The notes beneath the pieces are model-generated. The model saw only the letters and a list, made by a program, of their open reading frames with translations, was not told the origin of the DNA and searched no databases. Positions 44,271 through 55,740 of a stretch of DNA of 64,000 nucleotides are shown piece after piece; within the stretch, counting starts at the first letter, position 1, and the number at the start of each line of letters is the position of its first letter. The position numbers and the translations under genes are program-made. Source of the stretch: Moringa oleifera (lineage: Eukaryota > Streptophyta > Magnoliopsida > Brassicales > Moringaceae); NCBI GenBank assembly GCA_021397835.1, contig JAJFZO010000094.1, positions 10,206,001 to 10,270,000 of the forward strand, written 5' to 3'.

Positions 44271-46965
44271 GGACTTGGTTGAACCTTTTTGGCTCCTTTA
44301 ATAACTTTTGATGCAATGTATTCTATCTCGTGTCGATTCCAAATGCAAATTGGAAGAATGTTTGAACAGAATTTGATTTAGTCAGAGCTTCCAGTTTACT
44401 GCCTCTTAATCATGATGCTATTTTGGAAGCCTCATCTTTGGACATGTATGATTAGATAAGACACATTGTTGTCTATAACTGGATGCTGAAGTTAAGAGGT
44501 TATTCTCAGCCGTATAGTAATTGTGGAATTTGCGAAACTGTTCTGGAAAATGTTGTGAATAAGTTTGTTATTCTTTGCCTTATTATCTTGTATGCATAAG
44601 ATATGTTATTGTATTTTGTCATTGTTGTGAAGGTTATCACTTGCGATGATGAGAGGGGGAAAAAAAATGATTTTGGGAATTAATTTTAGGCAATAAGGAC
44701 GATTTGTCCATCTGTTTTCTAAGCGATATTGATGATGAATTTTTCTGTTTATCTTTGGCTCTGTCTCTAGCTGTATCTGTTATGCACTAAGAATAACACA
44801 AGAATTTGTAGTTTATTGAAGCTGCCTTCTGGATCAGTGTTACTTCCTTTCAGTTTTATCCATTTTGCCTTTAAAATTGACTTGCTTTTTCCTAAGTAGA
44901 ATGCATAATCGTTCTGCACTGGTGCTAATCTCATCTCATGTTTCTTTTATTCAGGATGCTTTACTCAAAAGTGTAGTGTCAAACTACAAAATGAATCTAT
45001 AATGATTGTGACTAGAGAGGGTAGATTAAGTTTTGCAGTAGTAAACAATGCTAGTTATGACTCCGTAACAAACATTCAACATCGTGAAAATAAAGAATGT
45101 TGGAGGTTTGCTACTGTGCAAGCTGCACTTGAAGAAAACAATTTGACCTTCCACTTGCGACCCTCTTCAGGTTAGGTTGAGCTTTTACACTATATCAGTT
45201 TGATAACAGCAGCAACTATGATCTAAGCTTGCACCTTCCTACCCCTTGTGGTTGCCCACAAGCCATTTGAGTGATAAGAGATTCTCCTAACCAAATGTTA
45301 TTGTTTTGAGGGACATAGGGTAACCCCCATTATGCAATTTCGACCCCAAGACCTAAGAATTACTGACTCCATCATGGAACCCGGAGAGCAATGGTTATCA
45401 AAAAGTTGAGACCACCACACGGCATCGTTTTGTTGTGGTGTCATGTCTTGATCACTGATACGGTAATTTGCTCCTAGGTCATCATTGCCCATGATTCTAA
45501 TGTTTACGTTTACATAGATATATGTATTTTTTTTTCCCTATCAGTAGTGGGGCAGTGGCATGCCGCCATGGTTCTGCTTGACAGTAAAGCTTTTGTCATC
45601 CATCTCCCAAGATTAAGTAACCCTGCCTGCCGCCGATCCCTAAGAATTCAAGACACAAAAGGACAGCACTCGCTGTACAAAAGGCCACTGCACGTGGCAA
45701 CCAGCTGAAAAACAGTCCACCCGTAGAGGGAGGGGGCCCAAGGCACAGCAGATTAGCACCGACCGTCCCAGTCCACTTTATGGACCTTTTCAAATTTTTG
45801 CTTGGGTCATTAGGTCAGTTTGTGGGGTTTCTTGCTTTCGTTGGGAGATAATGGTACAGAATTAAATGCCCACATGTGCAGAATACCCTAATCGAAACCC
45901 CTTCTCCCTCTCTGCTACTGTCTTAACTTCCAAAACAAACATGAATAAGGATCCCATCAAATGGGATTATCACTGTGCATTAATTGCATCTGACTTTTCT
46001 TTTTTTAAAATTGGTGGGGTTAGTGGATGTTCTCAGTTAAGAAGCTGTGGCTAGTGCTCCATTCACACCAAACAGTAATCAATGCTCTCAACTACTCTCC
46101 CAACTCCATCACTAATCCCTTCATTTATAATACCCATTTCTAATTCTGATAACCAAAAAAAAAAAAAAAAACCCACTTCTACTTTCATCTTTATCCCAAA
46201 CACCCAACTCACTGTCTTTTCTTTTCATACTGTTATACACTTTACATGCCACAAGAACTAAAGTGTCCATGAAGAGGGAACTAGGGAAAGATGAACAGAA
46301 GCAACAAAAAAAAAAATGGGTAACTTTTATTGATGAAATGGTTGGAAAGAAAAGGAACAACAATATTAAATGACAACATTATCATCCTGCTTTCACTAAC
46401 CCAGTAAAACTAAGTACCCACCGGGGCATATCCAACCTCCGCTCACACCTTCCAATGGTCTTGCTGCATGTATCATCATCACATTTATATACATCTACAG
46501 ATCCCTCTTCTACCAGCCTGCCACTTCTCTCTCTCTAACATGTAGCTAAGGAGACAAATTAATCATGATTGTACATATTCTTTTGATTGTTTTTTTCTTC
46601 TCTGCATTATGGAGGGGATAAAGGCTGGACTACATGAAAATGGAAAAAGGAAGTGCCAAAAAAGAAGGGGAAAAAAAAAGGAATAACAAAGATGGGAGGA
46701 AGAACATGGAACCAGAGAGCAATGAGGAATGAATGAATAAAATAAAAGGTGCTAAAAGGGAACTAAGCTATCTCTCTGGGTTCCTCTGCTGGCATTCGCC
46801 TATAATGAGATTGATTATTATGTAGTTCTGACTTATGTCACAGGTATCTGGTAATCCTTATATGGTGGGAGAAAAAGATTGGAGGGAAGTGTAAGAGTCC
46901 CCATCTAAATGGGATTGTGTGGGGAAACAAGAAAGCCCATGGTATGGCAGAGAAGCAACTGAGTT
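44271..46965. other. Spacer between convergent UBC13 and TTL genes
   Basis: Contains the 3' untranslated regions of both genes. At 44957-45175 a block after an acceptor-like ttttattcag is open for 72 codons to a TAG (starts CFTQKCSVKLQ, ends FHLRPSSG) with no recognised family. An A-run at 46147-46163 and several short repeats are present. No gene was confirmed. Confidence 0.4.
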
Positions 46966-49900
46966 CTAAAAGCTGTAATGCCTCACCGAGTGTTCCAACA
47001 TATCACGACTTGGGCAGATAATTTCCTTCACCCGGTTTCCATTTTTGTATATCTTGAACGTTGGGACGATCCTCACATTCTCAGCATTTGCAATTGCTGG
47101 GCATTCATTAATATCCACCTAGCAAAACACCATCAGATGCATGTGAATTCCTTGTTTCTATCACAAATAATGTTTCCTCTTTTCAAGATGAAATTATGGG
47201 ATTTTTCTTCTTTGCACTGGGGGATGGGGGTGTTAGTTCTTATTTTACATGGCACTTACCCTGAGGAAATTTAGGGATGGGTAACGGCCACACAGAGTAT
47301 CGACAAATGGAGATACTTGCTGGCATTGGGAGTTAGAGGCTGCTTTGAAATGAACTACAGATATGCCTGTCATTCGACATTGCATCAATAAGATTGCAGA
47401 ACGAAAAAATTTGAGAACGTGAAGCAGGTGCAGGTAAGCTGATAATGCAGATGGGAAAGCTAACCTGGTAGAGATATTGCAGCCTTGAACTGTTCAAGAC
47501 CTGACACTTCCTCAACTTCACCACCAAACTTCATATTATAAACTTCTTCCCCACGAGATTTTTTTAACGCAACTTGAGCATGAAATAGAGATTCAGCAAC
47601 TTCATTGTCATCTGGAAGTTCCCTTCTCAAAACCTCATAGTCCCTCACAGCATCAGCCCACCTTTCTAGCTGCAGCACACAGATTAACCATCAGTTTGAT
47701 GTAAAGCTAACAAATTAAATGAGCAAGGGACCAACTTATATGCTCAATATAGGTTGTAAAGAAAAGTATACCTTACTGTTTGAGGCAGCCCTTCGAAGAA
47801 GGGCTTTTGTGTAATTGGGTTGGATCCGTAATGCTTGGTTGCAGTCTTCAATGGACCGCTCCCACAGCCCAAGCTTGAACCAACAAGCTGCCCTGTTGCA
47901 ATACAGCACAGAGTTTGAAGGATCAAGTCTGAGGCCTTCTCCATATGCAGAGCATGCTTCGGTGAACCTTTCAGATTTGAAGAGATCATTGCCACGGGCA
48001 CGAGCTCTTGCCACCAACCTCACATTTTTGAGCAGTACTGTAACTTCAACATTTTGTGGATCAATCTGCCCAGCTTTCTCAGCAGCTGTAACTGCATTCT
48101 CAAACCTGCAAGACATACATCATTCGTTCTCACTCTTTCTGGAAATATCAACGATCTCGTATTTCTCGGGAGGAGCACTTTCAGACTTACCTTCCCAATG
48201 CCATCTCAACCTGGGCTCGAACAAAGAAAGTATAAGCTTCGGAAAGCATCCCAAAACACTTAGTTTGTGAGCAGGAGTTGCTAACTGGTTCTATTTTTGG
48301 AATGTTTGATAGGATAGACACAGCATCATCCAGTTGGTGGAGCTTCAAAAGGGCCTCCGCTCTACACATAAAAAGCTGTAAATGCAATATGAAGCAGTTC
48401 AGCCATTTGTAAGCTTATGACAGCAATAATTTATGCATTTCCAGGATTTGGAAGAACAAAAAGAGGATTAAGATGTGGGTATCTACCTGAGGAGAGAAAT
48501 CTGCTCCAGCAGCAAGGGCAGCATCACTTTCCCTCAATGCACTAATCCAATCACCAATCTTCCGGGCATCTGTACATTTGCTTAAATGTTTCTCTACTGC
48601 CTGCAACTTATGCAATTCAGTTGGGTCTGGCTGCTGCCCCAGGAAACAAAAGTGCTTCTTAGCATTCTCAACCTGCCCTAACCTGCAATAAGATGAAGTT
48701 AAATGTGTGATTGAAATCTCAGGTGATCAAAAGGAAATTCAGCCAACATAATCATATAGAAACATGAAAGAGCGAAACAAAAATGTAACCGGTGAATCTG
48801 AGGTAATTATAAGTTTGGGTGACAGATGCAAACCACAGCATGAATGTAAACAATCACATCCCAATATCTGACACTGAATGAAATGATTTTAGCCAGTATG
48901 CAAAATCAACCATAATAGAACCTACAAATACATATGAATCCAAGTATAAAGGAACCAGTTAAACCTTTGAAACACTTAAAACTGGACTGAAACAAGGTGA
49001 TCGTTTTCTCTAAGCCAAAACTAAATTGAAACCACAAAATCCAAAGCCAAGTGAATGGTAACAGGAGTATAAGATCAATGGAAAAAAATTATAAAGTTAA
49101 GCAGAGAACAAACAAAAACCACATTGACAATCATACACAACAGACAGATATGCAAATTACAACAAAAGAGGTAGATCTAACCATTCAACAAAGAATAACA
49201 ATACCATCTCAAAGTTAAGTCAGATATATCTCCAGAAAACCATTTAAACACAGATCATTGATAATATCCAAACACTAGGAAACAGAAAAAGGAGAGAGAG
49301 AGGAAAAAAAAAAGGCTCAATCTACTTTCTCATCAATGTAGATCCAGCAACATCACTATCTCTCACATTACTGCACAGACCATTCACAAAGCTCCTACAC
49401 ATCAAGCAACTGTTATGGAAGTAGATCAAAATCTCTCTCCAACTAATATTTCACCCAAATAAAATGAAGTAATCAACTCACTCAGCCGCACCTCCCTCCC
49501 TCTCCCCCGAAAAAGAAGGAAACAATGTAGATCAAGAGATTCCTTAAATTTACAATTAACTCACTAAAACTCAAGCAACACACAAAACAATCAACTTAAA
49601 GTGCCCAGGAAGCTGAACTATTATAATTGTCCACAGAGTCACACACCCACCTCAGAAGCAATGATGCCAAACGCTGATGAGCCCGGCCATAATTAGGATC
49701 CAATCTCACAGCTTCCTCACACTCCCTCACTGCCTCTCCTAGCCGTCCCAAACCCGTCAATGCCGCAGCCCGGTTGCTCCTATATGCAGCATTAGACGGT
49801 GACAATGCTATAGCCCTATCATACAAGCTCAAAGCCTCGCCAAAATAACCCTTTTTGTACATTTCGTTTCCTGCTCTCTTTACTTCCTCTGGATCCATAC

Positions 49901-50570
49901 TGGCCACTGCCCTCTTCACCATCATATCTCCGCCACCTAAGTTGTAACTGCCGCTAATTCCTCGCGCACTCGCCCCATAGTTTGCAGACTCGACAGCTGT
50001 TGTCTTAGCTGCACTGCCGCCGCCTCGCATTATGCTGCCATGGCCGTAGTTGCCTGACCCGGATCCTAGCACGTCGGTTCTGGAGCTCCGGTTCGTTGCC
50101 ATGCCGGTTTTCAGGATCCTCCCAGATGGGCAGATATTCCCGGTGGGAAGGACATTCACAGGTGGAGAGTTAACGGAACTTTGGCCCGAGTAGATTAACG
50201 GGTGGGTCGTCCCCGAATCGGATCTGGCGTGACCCGGCTTGAGATTCTTAGTGATGGCTGTTGGACTGCTGTCGCTCGACCCGGAAAGCTCACCAGAGTG
50301 ACTGTTCGTGCCGGATTCGGACCTCTTCGCAACCGGGTTGGGCCCGTTCCGGCCAGAGACAGATCCGGAAGAACTAGAACTGCTACTAGTGGTTGTTGTG
50401 GTGGCAGTGGCGGCAAGTCCACTCGGCCGAGGCCGAAGAGGCGAAACAGGCGAACCCAGATCAAGTTCGCGGAAATCGGGCTTGTTTGTGTCCCAACTCA
50501 GTGAGTCACGGAACTGATCGGTGAGTGTAGTAAACCCTAGCTCGGAAACGGGTTTCTCGGAATGCGACAT
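46966..50570 (-). CDS. TTL1: TTL protein: TPR repeats with a thioredoxin-like end
   Basis: Tetratricopeptide thioredoxin-like scaffold; Arabidopsis TTL1/3/4 act in brassinosteroid signalling, osmotic and ABA responses and cellulose synthesis under stress. Seven exons on the minus strand join in phase to 2100 bases (699 aa): 50570-49651, 48682-48487, 48375-48191, 48105-47772, 47669-47465, 47366-47260, 47118-46966. Residues 1-220 are a disordered Ser/Thr/Gly-rich head with SSSSSSS near 62-68. TPR units start at about 226 ([20 protein letters not shown]) and resume at 434-545 ([34 protein letters not shown]). The thioredoxin-like fold is at about 614-699 (VVHFKA, then [10 protein letters not shown]) but the CGPC redox motif is replaced by NSQCQQ with a single Cys628, so it is not a redox enzyme, as in the family. 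Start MSHSEKP as in relatives. TTL1 versus TTL3/4 was not tested. Confidence 0.93.
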
Positions 50571-51300
50571 TTTGCAGTAACGGAACACACAACCAATCGA
50601 CCAAATAAGGGCACTTTTAATTGCCACTTTTCTCTCCCTCTCTCTTTGTATCTCCTTGTGTCTCTATTTCTCAGCAATGTTCTACCTGTCAACAATGTCC
50701 TTGAACGGAACTACAAGAGCGAAGCGGGCAAGGAGTACAGGAACAGAGACAGCAACATAAACCCAGAGACGTCGAGGAAGACATTAAGAGATAGCAATAG
50801 AGAGGGAAAGAGAGAAAGAGATGGGGATCTCGTGATATAAAGGAGGAAGCAAAGAATGAATGTGAGTGTGCAGAGAGAGAGAGAGAGAGAGAGTTTTCTT
50901 AGAGAAGAAATGGGGGGGTTTTACAGAGAAAGAGAGAAAAGAAGAAGAGAAAAAGAAAAGAGGAAGCTTTATATTTATTTTTCTTTCCCCTCCTCACCTG
51001 CTGCTTCACGAGACAGGTTTCCCTTCTCTCTCTCTTCCCCCCTCCCCTCTCCTCCCTCTCTCTCTTTTTTTATTCATTGTTTTCCTCATCTCTTCCTTGG
51101 CTACTCTTCTATAATTCGCTTTACATGTTGTTTTTACTTGATTCACACAATCCCCACTCTCACTTTCATTACACACTCACTCACTTGCTTCCCTCATCAT
51201 TTTTAATGTTAATTTTCTTTTTTCTCACTAATTTAATCTCAATTTTATTTTATAATATTTCATAATGTTCACATTATCATTTAACTCATAATCGCAATTT
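50571..51300 (-). promoter_or_regulatory. Leader and promoter of the TTL gene with GA/CT repeats
   Basis: On the gene strand the leader is pyrimidine-rich. An (AG)n run of 22 bases is at 50872-50893, further GA and CT tracts reach 51070, and another (GA)n is at about 51609-51627. Such tracts are common in the core promoters of plant genes. The transcription start is not determined. Confidence 0.4.
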
Positions 51301-52150
51301 TTAATTTACTTTATTTTATAATTTGTAAATCAAAACGTTTCTTACAGAGTGATTCTTTCTTTTCATATTGTATTTATGATTATTTCTTATAAAGTCAACT
51401 TTTTTTTAATACTCTTTTTAAAATCAAAAGCAGATTTGATTCCAAATGTTAGTGTGATAATCATAAAATTAAATTTCCAAATCACAAGTCGGGGCAAGTG
51501 ACAGTAACGCATTGGCGGTGACGCGTGAGAGGGAGATTAATTTGCATGTTTTTTAATTTGTTTTTTTCTTTCTAATAAAAAATAAAAATGAGAGTGAATT
51601 AATAGTGTGAGAGAGAGAGAGAGAGAGGTGCGCAAGTTATGCCCTTGTGCCTCGGCTTCTACTGTTACCGTGTTTGTGCGCTCTTACATTTAATCATTTT
51701 TAATGCCATTTCACAAATTTAGCAACCACAGCTTCTCTTCTCTATGTCTACTCATCCTCTAACTCACCATCTATCCTCCACGTGGCGCCACACTACTGGC
51801 TCTCGGCCCCACCCCTCTCCTAGGCCCCAATCCACATACTCACTTTTACCCATCATCATATTCTGTGCAAAACGCCTTCAACAATAATATATCATAGATA
51901 ATACTATTAAAAATATTTATTAGATGTAATATAATTATTAATAAATTAATAATTTTAAATATCGGTATTTTTCAAAAAAATGTTGTATTATCATTGGTGA
52001 TAAATAATAGGAAACAGTGTGAGTGGTTTACAGGGTAAAACTTCTCTCTCGTACTTGCAATTTTCACTAATTTTCTCACTGCTATTCATCCTAGATTCCT
52101 GTACTTTCTAGATTTTTCACTTTCTTACGCAAGCCAGAAGCTAACACAGA
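51300..52150. other. AT-rich spacer upstream of TTL
   Basis: No gene seen. CACGTGGC at 51779-51786 is a G-box/ABRE-type motif about 1.2 kb upstream of the TTL start; it may belong to distal regulation. Confidence 0.4.
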
Positions 52151-52800
52151 TTTTATTAAGACCACTCCGTGGTTTCAATTTACGGAAAAGCCCTTGCTCG
52201 TTGGCGTAACTGCCCCTGCGATGTGTCATTATTACGAAGGTGCCTTGAGGGAGACGGAAGAGCTAAGTCTACTTCCCCCACCTGGGCAAACTTCGATAAC
52301 CTCGAGACAGGCAATAGACGACGTATTCCCTGTCGAAGAAGGGAGTGGCGTTTGTGGTAAATAAGGGGTGAGCCTAGGGGTGTTTTGGGTATTCGAGGCA
52401 AGGTTCTCGACAGTAGTAGCTGTCCATGTGCAGGCGAGAGTGGGGTGCCAGCTGGGCCATTCAGAGGAGGGCTAAGAGTCGCAGTGGCATCCAGCTAAGC
52501 AGATGACGGACGGCTCTAACGGCGTTAAGGATGATTCCTCGCTGGATATTCCCACGCTGTGTCGTGGGAGGTGCGGATGGGACGGACGTTAACGGGAGAG
52601 GGAAAGGGATGGTGACAGCAGAGGAGAAGCCCTTATCGGTGGTGGCAGGGAAGGGGAATGATGACCAGGCGATTCAATTCATGCCAGGTCAGCAATCGCC
52701 ATGCCTTCCGGAAGTATCATCCTCTGCTGCGCCGTGCATGAGAAAGCATGCTCCTCAGCTGACACTTGGCATATCACGTGGCACCCAATGAAAGCCACAT
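52150..52800. other. GC-rich island without recognised gene
   Basis: Base composition rises sharply against AT-rich flanks. Short open frames exist on both strands (plus 52169-52360 and 52531-52791), but none resembles a family, and there is no consistent splice pattern. It could be a CpG-like promoter, a non-coding RNA gene or a gene remnant. Confidence 0.4.
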
Positions 52801-52829
52801 CGTGAAGCATATAACAAAGAAATTAAATT

Positions 52830-53330
52830 TACATGTGAATTATTTCATAGTTTTTAATATAAAAATAATATTAAAATTTTAAAAATAATAAATAAATATT
52901 TTAAAAAATTTAAACTACACTCATTTTTTATTTTACAAAAGCTTTCATTGTATCATGGTTTAGTTTGTTTCAATTTAAACTTTAACAAAATTTTAATTAA
53001 AAATTATCACTACAAAAAATTTTAAAATTTTTTAAATGTTCAAAATATTATAAAAAATTTAAATATTTTAAAAATAAATTATGATAAAAAATTTTAAATT
53101 CGAAAAACAAACTTGAAATAAAATATAAATAAAACACTTCAATATCGTAAATATATTTTAATTTTGTACATTCATTTAAATTAAAATTAATTTAAACTAA
53201 AATAAAAAAAATAAATATATATTTAATTTAATCAATATATTAAAATTTAAATTAAAAAAGATTTAATTTGATTTTTTAAATTTTTGTCCTAAATTATATT
53301 ATTAATAGTACGAATTTGATCCACTAATAT
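52830..53330. repeat. AT-rich repeat-like patch
   Basis: A/T-only stretches with motifs such as aaaaaattttaaaatttttt near 53015-53034 resemble the foldback zones at 20 kb and 26.9 kb. Boundaries were not determined. Confidence 0.3.
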
Positions 53331-53449
53331 CACCAAACCAAGCAAAGCAATGCAAGTTATAGAAATGGCCTCCTTGTCTAAATTTCTATGTATAAATGTG
53401 TTTTGCTGTTGATGATTACAGAACATGTTCTCTGAAAATGGTAACTTGT

Positions 53450-55740
53450 TAGCTAAGAATAAAAGGAAGACCTAATTAGAGGATCTAAAAGGAAAAATGG
53501 GAGAGATGGTGATCTAACTTCAGCCATGTGGGCAGCTGGGTCATCTGGGATTTCAGACAAAACTACACCCTTGTGTCTCAATGAAGGGAACATGGCATCT
53601 GAAGTTCGGCCTTCTCCTCCAACTGCTGTGTCTCTGCCTGACTGCTGCAATCTTCTTCTCCTTCTTATGTCAAGAAAATCCTGTCCTTTTCCCATCTGCA
53701 TTCATAACAATTATGATCACCAACCAGCCAGAATGTTTAACCCTGATACCAGTCATCCACAATGTCTCAGACTTTCAATTCACCATTGATGAATCATAAA
53801 CTGTAATAACAACCTTTGTGTTATATTGTCAGAGAAGCATGCCAAGTTATGTTCAAAAACATCAAGAATTATCAAGTTTCGGTTCTTGCCTATCTCTGTT
53901 TTGGACATATCATGAACCGAAAAAGTAAACTTGAACATTTAAAGAGCTGTGAATTCAATTCAATGATTCAGTTTCGAGAATCATATGCTTTAAAACGAAG
54001 GAAAGGATGCTGAGAAATCTCCAACTTAGTTTATTAGAAATATAAAATTATTACTTGCTCATCGTTACTTGAGTCAAACTCCACCCATGTGAGGTTGACC
54101 AGCTCCCTTGTTCCAGGGAGCCCTTGCCCTTGCCCTTCAACTTCACATTTTTCCTAGATCCTTTAAGATGCAAAATCCCTGTAACCTATCTGACATTTCC
54201 ATCCTGGTCCAGACAGATATCTTGCACTAATTCCCATCGTTGTTGAGGTTTTCAGCTCATCCACTCAGATGGATGCATCAGCATGTTCTCTGTCTGGTAC
54301 AGGGAGGATGAATAATCTCCTCAGTAACAGTTCACAGTTTGTCCTGTTGTGTAATTCAGATTCTTTGATGCTCCCTGAAAACATAGTTTCTGTCAAGTTT
54401 CAATCTGTGATGTTCTTGCGTGTCTGATTTTCATGAAGACACCACTAGAACCCCTCAGCTCCTGCAATCATTTTTCTTCCAAGCTTCGCCATTCTCTTCT
54501 CGGCCATTGCTCTCCACACCTGATTTCAATTCCACCCACTCTTTGTTCCTGCAATTAGTCACATGCTATCCTCATGGGTCAAATTCTCACCCACCTCTGT
54601 TTGGTCACACCAAATACATGTCCAGAAAATAAGTTCCTTCTATCAAAGCTGGAGCAAAGTGAGGATACTGGTTTCCAGTAAGGGTTAGCAAAACTCTACT
54701 AAATCTCATGAATCTGCAAAAGTTTCTACCTATGGTAAAACTTAATGAAAGAGGGAGTGGAAACAGATAGTAACAGACAAGAAGAAGAAGTGGCGATGGC
54801 CAGTGATTCAGAGAAAGATACATGCACTATCAAATTGGCAATGGTGTTGAAGTACAAATACTATAAATGTTGCCTCTCTGCTAGAACCAACACTCACTTC
54901 ATGCCTCTGAATTGCAGCCTTTGACAAGAACTTTCAATACTTAATTAAAAACAACAATCAACAAAAAGTAAATTTGAATCTGTGAATTATTCATCAGAAT
55001 CAATCTATTATTATCTTTCTCTTACCTCAGCTCCCTATTTCTTCTCACCTTGGCACAACAATGGCACTCCAAGTTCATACCTTCAAATGCCCATAAAATC
55101 TTTTTCCTTTTTCTATTCTCTAACAGTTAATTTTGAACTAAGAAACAGAATCCAAACCCCATAAGTAGCTTTTCCCACAGCTGTAACTTAAACCACCCAG
55201 TTTCCTTGCTTTATCTTCTTCTCATTTTCCCCCATTTTCTCTTTTGGAGCTAAGTGCTCTCTCTCCAGATATGAATGATAACCTAGATAAGCTCAAATCA
55301 CCATTTTCTGTTTGGTCCTTGCAACTCAATCAAGGCAAAAGGAGGTGCCTTGACCAAATCTCATGAAACCCTGATATGAATCTATCCTAGAATCTGCACC
55401 GAATTCCCCTACGGATGAATTAATCACTTTAAACTGATTCCTCAATTTAAGTTTCGGGCAGCAAAAAAGAGGGTATCTGGCAGAACTTAAAGGACAATCT
55501 AACATCAAATAATAACCCACAACTCCCTCTTCGTCCCTGTCTTGATAGATAATCCACTGCTTCTTAACAGTGGGTGCATAACCAACAATAAAAGTAATCC
55601 AAGATTCAAAAGCAAAATAAATAAATCAAGTGAGATTTCACCTCCTCGGCCGGAGGGAAGCTCCAGCAAGGAAAGCCTTGCAGAGAGGGGCTGTCGGGTT
55701 TTCTCTACAAAGTTTCTTTCTTTTTCCCCCAAAGGGTAAA
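53450..55740 (-). other. Unassigned minus-strand region with coding-like blocks
   Basis: Several blocks read like exons on the minus strand. At 55732-about 55640 there is a block beginning MGEKERNFVEKTRQPLSARL and ending at a donor-like gaggtgaaat. Near 54545-54455, after an acceptor-like attgcag, a block reads NKEWVELKSGVESNG. At 54330-54040, blocks in different frames read QQRWELVQDICLDQDGN and LPGTRELVNLTWVEF. At about 53694-53453, after atgcag, a block reads MGKGQDFLDIRRRRRL, ends SSFYS and stops. Stops separate them and I cannot join them in phase. I recognise no family. It may be an unannotated gene with introns, a decayed gene, or a spliced non-coding RNA. Confidence 0.25.

Noticed and set aside
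54100..54125. Short hairpin gctccct/agggagc as a possible miR159/319-like site
   Set aside because: The stem is only seven pairs and the mature miRNA sequence is not present.
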